The notes under the pieces are model-generated. The model did no database searches. It was not told the DNA's origin and was given only the letters and a program-made list of their open reading frames with translations. Positions 9,457 through 17,688 of a stretch of DNA of 64,000 bases are shown piece by piece. Positions within the stretch are counted from its first letter, which is position 1, and each line of letters opens with the position of its first letter. The translations under genes and the position numbers were made by a program. The stretch is from Oleispirillum sp963668495 (GTDB taxonomy: Bacteria > Pseudomonadota > Alphaproteobacteria > Rhodospirillales > Rhodospirillaceae): assembly GCA_963668495.1 (NCBI GenBank), contig OY764545.1, forward strand, positions 1,550,001 through 1,614,000, in the 5' to 3' direction.

Positions 9457-9598
9457 GGCAAAAAGCTATACCTCTTGCAATTTGCGCTGGCAAGCACTCT
9501 ATAGGCCGAGATTCGCGGTATTTTGCGAATTCCGACCTTGACAAAGTTGCTCCATCGGTGTGCTTTTGCGGCTGAGATTTAAACCAAAGGGTCTGGAC

Positions 9599-11410
9599 AT
9601 GCATCTTTATCGCACGCACACCTGCAATGACTTGAACGACAGCAATGTCGGAACCACCGTACGTTTGTCTGGCTGGGTTCACCGCAAACGCGACCACGGC
9701 AACCTTCTGTTTGTGGATCTGCGTGATCACTATGGTATTACCCAATGTGTGACCGATAGCTCCAGCGACGTGTTCAAAACCCTCGAATCGGTGCGCCCGG
9801 AATCGGTGATCCGCATTGATGGTCGTGTTGTTGCACGTGAAGAAAGCACTGTGAATGACAAACTTGCCACCGGACAGATTGAAGTCCGCGTGGATGAAGT
9901 CGAAGTTCTGTCTGCGGCTGAGGTATTGCCGATACAGGTTGCATCCAACGAAGACTTTTCTGAGGAAATGCGTCTGCGTTATCGCTTCCTAGATCTGCGT
10001 CGTGAAAAAATCCACAGCAACATCGTGCTGCGGTCCAACGTTATTTCTTCCATCCGTCGCCGGATGACCGACCTTGGCTTTATGGAAATTCAGACACCGA
10101 TCCTGACGGCTTCCAGCCCGGAAGGTGCGCGTGACTTCCTTGTGCCGTCTCGTCTGCATCCCGGCAAGTTCTATGCATTGCCGCAGGCACCGCAACAGTT
10201 CAAACAGATGTTGATGGTTGCTGGCTTTGACCGTTATTTCCAGATTGCACCTTGCTTCCGCGATGAAGACAGCCGTGCGGATCGTTCGCCGGGTGAGTTT
10301 TATCAGCTCGATCTGGAAATGAGCTATGTCACGCAGGAAGACGTGTTCCAAACCATGGAACCGGTTTTGGCTGGTTTGTTCGAAGAATTTGCCAACGGTC
10401 GCACGGTTTCAGCGTCTCCGTTCCCGCGTATTCCGTTCGATGAATCCATGCTGAAGTATGGCTCTGATAAGCCGGATCTGCGGAACCCGTTGCTTATTGC
10501 AGACGTGACCGAAGCCTATCGCGACTCCGGGTTTGGTATCTTTGCGAAGAACGTTGCCAAGGGTGCAGTGGTCCGGGCCATTCCGGCTCCGGGTGCAGCA
10601 TCCAAGCCGCGGTCATGGTTTGATAACCTGAACAAGTGGGCCCAAACCGAAGGGGCTGCTGGCCTTGGTTATATCACATTCGCCGACGGTGAAGCCAAAG
10701 GCCCGATCGCCAAAAACCTTGAGGCCGAACGCATCGAAGCCATTAAGGCTGCTGCTGGTGTGGGTGACGGTGATGCCGTGTTCTTCTGCTGTGACAAGGA
10801 AGGCGCAGCCGCCAAGTTTGCAGGCACCGTGCGCACCAAGATCTGTAATGAACTGGAGCTGCTGGAACAAGGCGTATTCAAGTTCTGCTGGATCGTTGAC
10901 TTCCCCATGTTCGAATTGAACGAGGATACCGGACTGATTGAGTTCAGCCACAACCCATTCTCGATGCCGCAAGGCGAAATGGAAGCGCTGGAAACGATGA
11001 ATCCGCTGGATATCAAAGCATTCCAGTATGATATCGTCTGTAACGGTGTGGAATTGTCCTCTGGGGCGATTCGTAACCACCGCCCGGACATCATGTATAA
11101 AGCGTTTGAAATTGCGGGTTACTCTGCTGAAACCGTTGAAAACGAATTCGGCGGCATGCTCAATGCATTTAAATTCGGCGCACCGCCGCATGGTGGCTTT
11201 GCTCCCGGTGTTGACCGCATGGTTATGCTGTTGGCAGATGAACCGAACATTCGCGAGGTTATCGCCTTCCCGCTGAACCAACAGGCGCAAGATTTGTTGA
11301 TGCAAGCACCGAACACCGTTGATCCGGCGCGTTTGCGTGAATTGCACCTGAAATTGAACTTGCCGAAGCCGAAAATCACCGTGACCACGGACGAAACTCC
11401 GGCTGAGTAA
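9599..11410 (+). CDS. aspS: Aspartyl-tRNA synthetase (AspRS/AsxRS)
   Basis: A 603-residue class II aminoacyl-tRNA synthetase. It has an N-terminal OB-fold anticodon-binding domain (VRLSGWVHRKRDHGNLLFVDLRDH, seen in part at 19-42), the catalytic core with motif 2 FRDEDSRADRSPGEFYQLD (about 220), the bacterial GAD insertion at about 290-420, and motif 3 GFAPGVDRMVMLLA near 535. The ATG at 9599 (MHLYRTHTC) is preferred over in-frame starts further upstream because it follows AAAGGG at good spacing and matches the family start. Many alphaproteobacterial AspRS are non-discriminating; the sequence read here does not settle this. A strong terminator follows. Confidence 0.97.
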   Translation: MHLYRTHTCNDLNDSNVGTTVRLSGWVHRKRDHGNLLFVDLRDHYGITQCVTDSSSDVFKTLESVRPESVIRIDGRVVAREESTVNDKLATGQIEVRVDEVEVLSAAEVLPIQVASNEDFSEEMRLRYRFLDLRREKIHSNIVLRSNVISSIRRRMTDLGFMEIQTPILTASSPEGARDFLVPSRLHPGKFYALPQAPQQFKQMLMVAGFDRYFQIAPCFRDEDSRADRSPGEFYQLDLEMSYVTQEDVFQTMEPVLAGLFEEFANGRTVSASPFPRIPFDESMLKYGSDKPDLRNPLLIADVTEAYRDSGFGIFAKNVAKGAVVRAIPAPGAASKPRSWFDNLNKWAQTEGAAGLGYITFADGEAKGPIAKNLEAERIEAIKAAAGVGDGDAVFFCCDKEGAAAKFAGTVRTKICNELELLEQGVFKFCWIVDFPMFELNEDTGLIEFSHNPFSMPQGEMEALETMNPLDIKAFQYDIVCNGVELSSGAIRNHRPDIMYKAFEIAGYSAETVENEFGGMLNAFKFGAPPHGGFAPGVDRMVMLLADEPNIREVIAFPLNQQAQDLLMQAPNTVDPARLRELHLKLNLPKPKITVTTDETPAE

Positions 11411-11430
11411 ATCAAGGCACGAGTTGAATA

Positions 11431-11465
11431 AAAAATCCCCCGGTTTGATCCGGGGGATTTTTTTA
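11431..11465. terminator. Terminator between aspS and tlyA
   Basis: Nine-base-pair core stem ATCCCCCGG (11435-11443) with CCGGGGGAT (11450-11458), loop TTTGAT, flanked by A5 and T7, so it can act in both directions for the convergent aspS and tlyA genes. Confidence 0.92.
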
Positions 11466-11500
11466 TAGCGCGGTGAACCAGTGGGCCAAAGGCCAGAGGC

Positions 11501-12256
11501 TTATGCCTCAGGTTCGTCAGCCTCAGGCAGACGGGCACCGATCAGGAACTCCACATTGCCTTCCGGGCCGGTAATCGGGCTTTCAATGATGCCGTCGACA
11601 AGCCATCCCTTGTCCAGCAACCAGCCCTTTACTTCATCACAGACTCTTTGTCGGACTTCCGGGTCTTTGACCACGCCGCCTTTGCCAACCGATTGTGGCC
11701 CGGCCTGAAATTGCGGTTTAATCAGGGCGATGAGCCATGCACCGGGTTTTACCAATTCCAGTGCGCCTTGCAGAACGGATTGCAACGAAATAAAGCTGGC
11801 ATCGCAGACCACAGCATCCAAATCATCAGGAACGTGCGTGCGGGTCAGCATGCGGGCATTGGTGTTTTCCAACGAAATGACCCGGCTGTCGTTGCGGATT
11901 TCCTCTGCCAGTTGATCATGCCCCACATCGACGGCATAAATTTTCGCCGCGCCATTGTGGCGCAAAACATCGGTAAACCCGCCCGTAGAAGCACCAACAT
12001 CAAGACAAACCAAGCCTTCCACCGGGTACTGGAAGTTCTCCAGTCCTCGTGCCAGTTTCAGACCTCCTCGGGACACCCACGGAATCGGTTGTCCGCGAAC
12101 TTCCAGAATATCGTCAGGTGCGACTTTGGCTGATGGTTTTTTTGCCAGTTTGCCATTGCAGTAAACAACATGCTCGGCAATCAGCATTTGCGCACGGGCC
12201 CGGCTTGGCGCCAGATCCCGCTCGACCAAAGTCAAATCCAGACGTTCTGAACTCAT
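11501..12256 (-). CDS. tlyA: TlyA family rRNA methyltransferase / hemolysin-like protein
   Basis: A 251-residue TlyA family protein: an N-terminal S4 RNA-binding domain (RLDLTLVERDLAPSRARAQ, residues 4-22 and onward) and an FtsJ-like SAM methyltransferase domain. The SAM site is CLDVGASTGGFTDVL at about residues 84-98; DAVVCDASFIS and ALIKPQFQAG are later catalytic-core motifs. In mycobacteria TlyA 2'-O-methylates 16S and 23S rRNA; the same is inferred here. The ATG overlaps the dxs stop by 4 bases (ATGA), which makes it the last gene of the xseB-ispA-dxs-tlyA operon, a widespread alphaproteobacterial order. Confidence 0.92.
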   Translation of the reverse strand: MSSERLDLTLVERDLAPSRARAQMLIAEHVVYCNGKLAKKPSAKVAPDDILEVRGQPIPWVSRGGLKLARGLENFQYPVEGLVCLDVGASTGGFTDVLRHNGAAKIYAVDVGHDQLAEEIRNDSRVISLENTNARMLTRTHVPDDLDAVVCDASFISLQSVLQGALELVKPGAWLIALIKPQFQAGPQSVGKGGVVKDPEVRQRVCDEVKGWLLDKGWLVDGIIESPITGPEGNVEFLIGARLPEADEPEA

Positions 12257-14193
12257 GCACTTCCCCCCAAAGCAGTGAGTACGGTTTTAACAATGCTATC
12301 TGGGTCAAGTCCTGCGTCTCGGATTTGACCGGTTTGGCTGTCTTGTTCCAGATAGCTATCCGGCATGTGCAATGTGCGTAACACGCATCCAGATTGCAGG
12401 CCGTTGGTATTGATGATGTGATCCAATACGTGGGTGGCAAAGCCGCCGATTGAGCCTTCTTCGACAATGATTAATGCGGCATGATTGCGGACAAGGTCTT
12501 CGATCAGATCAATATCTATCGGCTTGGCAAAACGGGCATCGGCAACGGTGGCTTCAATGCCGTGTCCTGCCAATTGTTCCGCCGCGCTCAGGCAGTCCGC
12601 CAATCGGGTGCCAAGGCTCAATATGGCGGCATGGGTGCCGCTGCGAACGATACGCCCTTTGCCAATGGGTAAGGCTTCCGGCTTGTCGGGAACATCCGCC
12701 CCCGGGCCTGTGCCGCGTGGGAAGCGCAGGGCAATGGGGCCGTCATCGTATTCGACGGCGGTCATGACCATATGCGCCAATTCGGCTTCGTCTGCCGGGG
12801 CCATAACCACCATATCCGGCAGCATGGACAGCATTGCCACATCAAAGGCACCATGATGTGTGGCGCCATCGGCTCCCACATATCCGGCGCGGTCAATGAT
12901 GAAACGGACGGGCAAGTTTTGCAGTGAAACATCATGGGCGACCTGATCGAACGCCCGTTGCAGGAAGCTGGAGTAAATCGCGACAAATGGCTTCAGCCCC
13001 TCGGCTGCCAGTCCGGCAGCGAAGGTTACGGCATGTTGTTCAGCTATTCCCACGTCGAACATGCGGTCAGGGTGGCTTTCTGCAAAGACATCAAGCCCTG
13101 TGCCCGACGGCATGGCGGCGGTAACGGCATTGATTCTCGGGTCGGATTTCGCCGCAGATGTTAATGCGTTGGCAAAAACGCGGGTAAAGCTTGGCCCGTT
13201 GGTTCCAGATGGTTTCGGCGCCCCGGTTTGTACGTCAAAGCAACTGACCCCATGGTATTTGTCAGAGGCTTGTTCTGCCGGGGCATAGCCATGTCCCTTT
13301 TTCGTGACCACATGCACCAAAATCGGACGGCTGGAATCTGCCTCGCGGACGTTGGTCAACACCGGGATCAATGTATCAAGGTCATGACCATCGATCGGGC
13401 CGACGTAATGCATGCCCATTTCTTCGAACAGGGTGCCGCCCGTCACCAATCCGCGTGCGAATTCTTCGGCCTTGCGGGCCGCCCGTTCAACCGCAGACGG
13501 GAACAGGGATGTGACATCCTTAACCGCACTGCGTAAGGAGTGGTAGGACTGTGACGAAATCAGGCGGGACAGGTAATGGCTCATGGCGCCAACAGGTGGA
13601 GCAATGGACATGTCATTGTCATTCAGGATCACCACCATACGAGAATTGGTGGAGCTGATGTTGTTCAGGGCTTCATACGCCATACCTGCGCTCATGGAGC
13701 CATCACCGATGACGCAAATAACGTTGCGTTGCTCCTGTTTCAGGTCACTGGCAACCGCCATGCCCAGGCCAGCGGAAATGGATGTGGAGCTATGTCCTGC
13801 GCCAAAGGGGTCAAATTTGGATTCATCGCGTTTGGTAAAACCGGAAAGCCCGCCCTTTTGCCGGATTGTTCCCATGCGATCTTTGCGACCTGTCAGAATC
13901 TTATGGGGGTAGCTTTGATGCCCCACATCCCAGATTAGGCGATCATGGGGCGTGTCGAACACGTAATGCAGCGCGACGGTCAATTCGACGACGCCGAGAC
14001 CTGCGCCAAGATGCCCCCCGGTTTGAGACACCGTGTTGATCATGGCTGCACGCACGTCGTCGGCCAACGATTGCAGCTTTGCAGTGGGCAAAGCGCGTAC
14101 GTCGGCGATGCTGTAAACTGTATCCAGGATCGGAGTATCCTGCTTAACTTCTACCACGCCTTGGTTCTCCACACGGTATTTAGAGCCGATCAA
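12253..14193 (-). CDS. dxs: 1-deoxy-D-xylulose-5-phosphate synthase
   Basis: A 646-residue thiamine-diphosphate enzyme that condenses pyruvate and glyceraldehyde 3-phosphate in the first step of the MEP isoprenoid pathway. The substrate-side histidine lies in GGHLGAGLGVVELTVALHY (about residues 59-77). The ThDP/Mg motif is GDGSMSAGMAYEALNN (about 165-180) and a transketolase pyrimidine-binding domain starts near 330. The C-terminal domain contains ALIIVEEG. Start and stop overlap the stop of ispA and the start of tlyA by four bases each, so the operon is tightly coupled. The order ispA-dxs supplies DXP and farnesyl/geranyl diphosphate synthesis together. Confidence 0.97.
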   Translation of the reverse strand: MIGSKYRVENQGVVEVKQDTPILDTVYSIADVRALPTAKLQSLADDVRAAMINTVSQTGGHLGAGLGVVELTVALHYVFDTPHDRLIWDVGHQSYPHKILTGRKDRMGTIRQKGGLSGFTKRDESKFDPFGAGHSSTSISAGLGMAVASDLKQEQRNVICVIGDGSMSAGMAYEALNNISSTNSRMVVILNDNDMSIAPPVGAMSHYLSRLISSQSYHSLRSAVKDVTSLFPSAVERAARKAEEFARGLVTGGTLFEEMGMHYVGPIDGHDLDTLIPVLTNVREADSSRPILVHVVTKKGHGYAPAEQASDKYHGVSCFDVQTGAPKPSGTNGPSFTRVFANALTSAAKSDPRINAVTAAMPSGTGLDVFAESHPDRMFDVGIAEQHAVTFAAGLAAEGLKPFVAIYSSFLQRAFDQVAHDVSLQNLPVRFIIDRAGYVGADGATHHGAFDVAMLSMLPDMVVMAPADEAELAHMVMTAVEYDDGPIALRFPRGTGPGADVPDKPEALPIGKGRIVRSGTHAAILSLGTRLADCLSAAEQLAGHGIEATVADARFAKPIDIDLIEDLVRNHAALIIVEEGSIGGFATHVLDHIINTNGLQSGCVLRTLHMPDSYLEQDSQTGQIRDAGLDPDSIVKTVLTALGGSA

Positions 14194-15095
14194 CGGCGGC
14201 GTTTGACTACGTAATGTGCCAGATCTTCCAGCAGGGCGGCACGTCCTTCAAACACGGACAAGTGCCCAATTGCCTGATTGACCAGAATATCGGCCTGTTC
14301 GCGGGCACGGTCTATACCCAATGCTGTGACAAAGCTGGCTTTGCCACGGTCTGCATCTTTGGAGGTTGCCTTGCCGACTTCATTTGCGTCACCTTCCACA
14401 TCCAACAGGTCGTCGGCAATTTGGAAGGCCAGACCAATGTCATGGGCGTAGGCGCACAAGGCATGCCGCATGGGCGGGGAGGCCTTGCCCAAGATTGCGC
14501 CAGCTTCACAGGAAAATGCGATCAGGCAGCCAGTTTTCATGCGCTGCAGCCGTGTAATAGCAGGCAGGTCAAGGTCACGCGTTTCCGCCAGCAGGTCCAG
14601 CATCTGTCCGCCGACCATGCCATGTGCCCCGGAAGCTTTGGCTAAACGGGAGACCAACTTGCAACGCACGGAAGGGTCTTCGTGGGTGTCCGGGTCTGAC
14701 AGGACTGCAAAGGCTTCTGTCAGTAGGGCATCACCGGCAAGGATTGCTGTGGCTTCGTCAAAGCGGCGATGCACAGTGGGCTGTCCACGACGTAAATCAT
14801 CGTCATCCATTGCAGGCAGGTCATCGTGGACCAAGGAATAGCAGTGCAGCATTTCAACGGCAGCAGCTGCACGGTTGGCAGAACGTTGTCCAACGCCAAA
14901 CAGGGATGCGGTGACCATGGTCAAAAACGGGCGCAGACGTTTGCCGCCGTTTAGGCAGGCATAGCGCATGGCTTCCAACACACGGTCTTCCTGTGCTTCG
15001 TGCAGGCGAAGCAGGGAATCCAGTTCGTTTTCAACTCGTTGAGCCGCATCCGCAAGAGCATCGCGAAATGCGGTTGATGTTTCCGGCATTGCCAC
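14190..15095 (-). CDS. ispA: Farnesyl diphosphate synthase (polyprenyl synthetase)
   Basis: A 301-residue all-helical short-chain prenyltransferase. Both aspartate-rich motifs are present: DDLPAMDDDDLRRGQ at about residues 96-110 (FARM) and DDLLD at about 236-240 (SARM). LNGGKRLRP near residue 50 binds the isopentenyl diphosphate. The length and motif spacing fit geranyl/farnesyl diphosphate synthase. It begins 12 bases after xseB and its stop overlaps the dxs ATG by four bases. Confidence 0.95.
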   Translation of the reverse strand: MAMPETSTAFRDALADAAQRVENELDSLLRLHEAQEDRVLEAMRYACLNGGKRLRPFLTMVTASLFGVGQRSANRAAAAVEMLHCYSLVHDDLPAMDDDDLRRGQPTVHRRFDEATAILAGDALLTEAFAVLSDPDTHEDPSVRCKLVSRLAKASGAHGMVGGQMLDLLAETRDLDLPAITRLQRMKTGCLIAFSCEAGAILGKASPPMRHALCAYAHDIGLAFQIADDLLDVEGDANEVGKATSKDADRGKASFVTALGIDRAREQADILVNQAIGHLSVFEGRAALLEDLAHYVVKRRR

Positions 15096-15107
15096 AGTGT
15101 CTGTATC

Positions 15108-15374
15108 CTATTCCATGGGAGGCAAAGGCGAGGTGGTCATAGACCCGTCGGGAGCCTTGGTAATTTGCTCAACCCGTTCGCGGGCTTCTGACAACTTGGC
15201 CTCGCAGTGGCGTTTTAATTGAACGCCCTGTTCAAAGGCACCAACAGCAGCATCAAGCTCCACATCGCCAGCTTCCAGCCGTCGCACGATTGCATCCAGC
15301 TGAGCCAAAGCCTGTTCAAAGCTCATGTCCGAGATCGCCGCATGGTTCGCAGCAGATGCTGTTGTCTCCGTCAT
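15108..15374 (-). CDS. xseB: Exodeoxyribonuclease VII small subunit
   Basis: An 88-residue XseB, the small helical subunit that binds XseA to form exonuclease VII, which degrades single-stranded DNA from either end. The diagnostic segment FEQALAQLDAIVRRLEAGD (about residues 19-37) is followed by ELDAAVGAFEQGVQLKRHC. It is the first gene of the xseB-ispA-dxs-tlyA operon. The N-terminal 17 residues are Ala/Thr-rich and not conserved. Confidence 0.93.
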   Translation of the reverse strand: MTETTASAANHAAISDMSFEQALAQLDAIVRRLEAGDVELDAAVGAFEQGVQLKRHCEAKLSEARERVEQITKAPDGSMTTSPLPPME

Positions 15375-15720
15375 TATGTAACCCTATGCCGTTATCATAG
15401 CCGACACACCAGCCCCGGTGTGCAAGAGCGCACTTTACGCCGTTGGCGACCGTTCTACAACCGCAGAAGCGGTCCATGAACTCTCTGGTTATGCTTTTCA
15501 GGTGTCGAGAATAAAAATTGATGGCGTTTTATGCCTTTGCATAGGGAAGACTCGGGCAAGTGAATTGCTAATCTAATTTAATAGCTCTCTGAACTATGGC
15601 GTATGGCTCTGCAATTTCTGAAATATTTTCCGTATAGACGCCGCATACTTTTGCAAGTATCTTGCGGCGCTGGAAGGGAGAGCCGTCGATTTATTCTTAC
15701 AACAATTTAAGCGATAAACC
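15375..15720. other. Intergenic region between xseB and the ArsR gene
   Basis: 346 bases without a gene. It must hold the divergent promoters of xseB and the ArsR gene. The clearest structure is an interrupted inverted repeat at 15639-15669 (CGCCGCA with TGCGGCG, enclosing TACTT and AAGTA). This could be an autoregulatory operator or a leader hairpin, 52 bases before the ArsR start. No ATTC-N8-GAAT SqrR-type site was seen. Confidence 0.4.
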
Positions 15721-16017
15721 ATGGATATCACGGAACTCGAACGTAATGCTGGAAAGGCCAGTACCCTTTTAAAGGCGATGAGCAATCAGCACCGCCTTAT
15801 GATCCTGTGCATTTTGCAGTCAGGAGAACGATCTGTCGGAGATTTGGAAAAACAGGTTGGTCTGAGCCAATCTGCCTTGTCCCAGCATTTGGCCCGCCTG
15901 CGGCGCGATGATTTGGTTCAAACCCGCCGGGAAGCTCAAACAGTGTATTATTCCCTGAACGGGGCGGATGCGACGGCAATCATTCATACCTTGCACGGCC
16001 TTTATTGCGCATCCTGA
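15721..16017 (+). CDS. ArsR family repressor with a dithiol pair (SqrR/BigR-like)
   Basis: A 98-residue winged-helix regulator of the ArsR family. The recognition helix region reads VGDLEKQVGLSQSALSQHLA (about residues 38-57), followed by the wing VQTRREAQTVYYSL. Two cysteines, Cys30 (MILCILQ) and Cys96 (LYCAS), are 66 residues apart. The same spacing is found for the redox pair of the persulfide sensors SqrR (41/107) and BigR (42/108). The sequence around them also resembles those proteins, so a persulfide or oxidant sensor is inferred rather than a metal sensor. No sulfide-oxidising gene is adjacent; a ROK kinase follows 20 bases downstream. An inverted repeat upstream may be its own operator. 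Confidence 0.88.
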   Translation: MDITELERNAGKASTLLKAMSNQHRLMILCILQSGERSVGDLEKQVGLSQSALSQHLARLRRDDLVQTRREAQTVYYSLNGADATAIIHTLHGLYCAS

Positions 16018-16037
16018 CCTGAATTCAGGAGACATCT

Positions 16038-17003
16038 ATGCCCACTGATTCCTGTTGTTTGGCCGATGGCCCCTGCCACTTGGGAATTGATCTGGGCGGC
16101 ACCAAGACCGAGGCGATTGTTCTGGATGACAGCGGCAATTGTCTTGGGCGGTGGCGCATGCCTTCTCCGCGTGGTGACTATGTCCGCACACTTGCGATGC
16201 TGCGTACAGTGTATGAGGACGCATGCGAGAAATATGGGCTGTTGTCCTCTGTTGGAGTGGGGATTCCGGGGTGTGTGTCTCGGGAAACCGGATTGGTGAA
16301 AAATGCTAATTCCACTTGGCTGATTGGGCATCCGTTGTTGGTGGATCTGCAATCACAGTTTTCATGTCCGGTGACTATTGCCAATGATGCAGATTGTTTT
16401 GCTTTGTCTGAGGCGATGGATGGAGCCGGAGCCGAGGCCGCAACAGTTTGGGGGATCATATTGGGGACCGGCACCGGCAGTGGTATTGTGATTCACGGTA
16501 ACTTGCTGCAGGGACCAAATTCCATCGCCGGAGAGTGGGGGCATAATCCATTGCCCGCAATGACCGAGGACGAAGTACCCGGTCCGTTGTGTTACTGTGG
16601 GCGGCATGGCTGCATTGAAACGTTTCTGTCTGGCCCGGGCATGGTTCAGGACCATTGTCGGCGCGGTGGGGATGCCACATGTGTTGAGGCCATTGTCGAT
16701 GCAGCCGCCAAAGGGGAAGCCACAGCAACTGCAACTTTGCAACGCTACGTCGAGCGTTTGGCCCGTGCGACGGCATCCGTGATCAATATCTTGGACCCGG
16801 ATGTGATCGTGTTGGGTGGTGGAGTTTCCAACATTCCTGATTTGTATGATCGGGTGCCCGCATTGTGGTCGCGCTATGTATTTTCTGACACGGTGCGGAC
16901 GCGCCTGCTGCCGCCACGGCATGGAGATTCCAGCGGTGTTCGTGGTGCTGCATGGCTTGGTGTATCCAACACTGTACCCGGTAAAATTTGCCGCCCACGG
17001 TAA
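16038..17003 (+). CDS. ROK family sugar kinase (fructokinase/GlcNAc kinase-like)
   Basis: A 321-residue ROK kinase that phosphorylates a hexose or amino sugar with ATP. The N-terminal phosphate loop is GIDLGGTKTEAIVLD (about residues 15-29). GHNPLP starts the zinc-binding/ROK motif and continues into CYCGRHGCIETF (about 190-201), with the three zinc-ligand cysteines. DPDVIVLGGGVSN is the late adenosine motif. The sequence resembles E. coli Mak fructokinase, but the substrate is not fixed by motifs. It follows the ArsR gene by 20 bases with AGGAGA before the ATG, so the two may be co-transcribed. Confidence 0.88.
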   Translation: MPTDSCCLADGPCHLGIDLGGTKTEAIVLDDSGNCLGRWRMPSPRGDYVRTLAMLRTVYEDACEKYGLLSSVGVGIPGCVSRETGLVKNANSTWLIGHPLLVDLQSQFSCPVTIANDADCFALSEAMDGAGAEAATVWGIILGTGTGSGIVIHGNLLQGPNSIAGEWGHNPLPAMTEDEVPGPLCYCGRHGCIETFLSGPGMVQDHCRRGGDATCVEAIVDAAAKGEATATATLQRYVERLARATASVINILDPDVIVLGGGVSNIPDLYDRVPALWSRYVFSDTVRTRLLPPRHGDSSGVRGAAWLGVSNTVPGKICRPR

Positions 17004-17042
17004 TAATTACCGGGTTAAATGACGCGTTTTTAGGCGGAATCC

Positions 17043-17057
17043 TTAAGAAAGCCTTAA
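17043..17057. promoter_or_regulatory. CtrA-type box TTAA-N7-TTAA
   Basis: TTAA GAAAGCC TTAA is a perfect match to the alphaproteobacterial CtrA consensus TTAA-N7-TTAA. It lies 68 bases upstream of the preferred start of the orphan gene at 17125, a usual position for CtrA control. The match is short and functional binding is an inference. Confidence 0.45.
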
Positions 17058-17124
17058 GTTTTGAAACGGCACGCCTCATGCATGTGTTTACGAACTGTGT
17101 GTGTTGAGTGGTGAAGGGGCCGTT

Positions 17125-17607
17125 ATGAGGAAAGGCAGCGATTTGGCGGTGCGCGATACGCCGTATCCGCACATCCCACCGTTACGTTTATCGCCGGACG
17201 CGCAATTGCGTGCGGGGTTGGTGGCGGCACGTGTACATGTTTCATCGAAGCCGTCTATGAAGCCAGTGGCAAGCTTTCCGGGGTATCCGGTGCGGTTTAT
17301 GAGCCCAAATATGTTGGCGTCGGTTGCTTATGATTTGTATATGCAAGGTGAACTGGAGCGAGAAGAGTATTTACTGTTGGGGTTCCTTTCGGAAACGCAT
17401 CCATTTTATAATCGCACGGTTGGTGCCTTGACTGGCGAACCGGCTCGTCCTGATTGTCCACGTGACTTAATTCAGGAATGGGAAGACCATTTGCAGCAAG
17501 TATCGGCATCAAAGTTGCCACTGACGGTCATGTTGCGCCGGGCCAAAAAAATACTGGGGCTGCTACGGTGGCTTGAAATGCCGTCTCTTGGCAAATGTTG
17601 CGTATAA
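17125..17607 (+). CDS. Hypothetical protein, possible CtrA target
   Basis: A 160-residue protein that I do not recognise. The start at 17125 (MRKGSDLAV) is preferred to an in-frame GTG at 17101 because GAAGGGG sits seven bases before it. No signal peptide or membrane helix is seen. The central part (YPVRFMSPNMLASVAYDLYM and onwards) is aromatic-rich and probably a compact fold, and the C terminus is basic (MLRRAKKILGLLRWLE). It stands alone between the ROK kinase and sppA, with a CtrA-type box upstream and its own terminator. A cell-cycle or motility-linked role is only a guess from that box. Confidence 0.6.
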   Translation: MRKGSDLAVRDTPYPHIPPLRLSPDAQLRAGLVAARVHVSSKPSMKPVASFPGYPVRFMSPNMLASVAYDLYMQGELEREEYLLLGFLSETHPFYNRTVGALTGEPARPDCPRDLIQEWEDHLQQVSASKLPLTVMLRRAKKILGLLRWLEMPSLGKCCV

Positions 17608-17629
17608 AATCTATTCGTTTTGCACATAA

Positions 17630-17667
17630 AAAATGCCGTCAGAGGGTTTCCCTTCTGGCGGCATTTT
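17630..17667. terminator. Terminator between the hypothetical gene and sppA
   Basis: Stem AAAATGCCG (17630-17638) with CGGCATTTT (17659-17667), extended inward by CAGAGGG against CCCTTCTG with one bulge. Symmetric A and T tracts allow termination of both convergent genes. Confidence 0.85.
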
Positions 17668-17688
17668 CGTACGGATTTGCTTGAGCAT

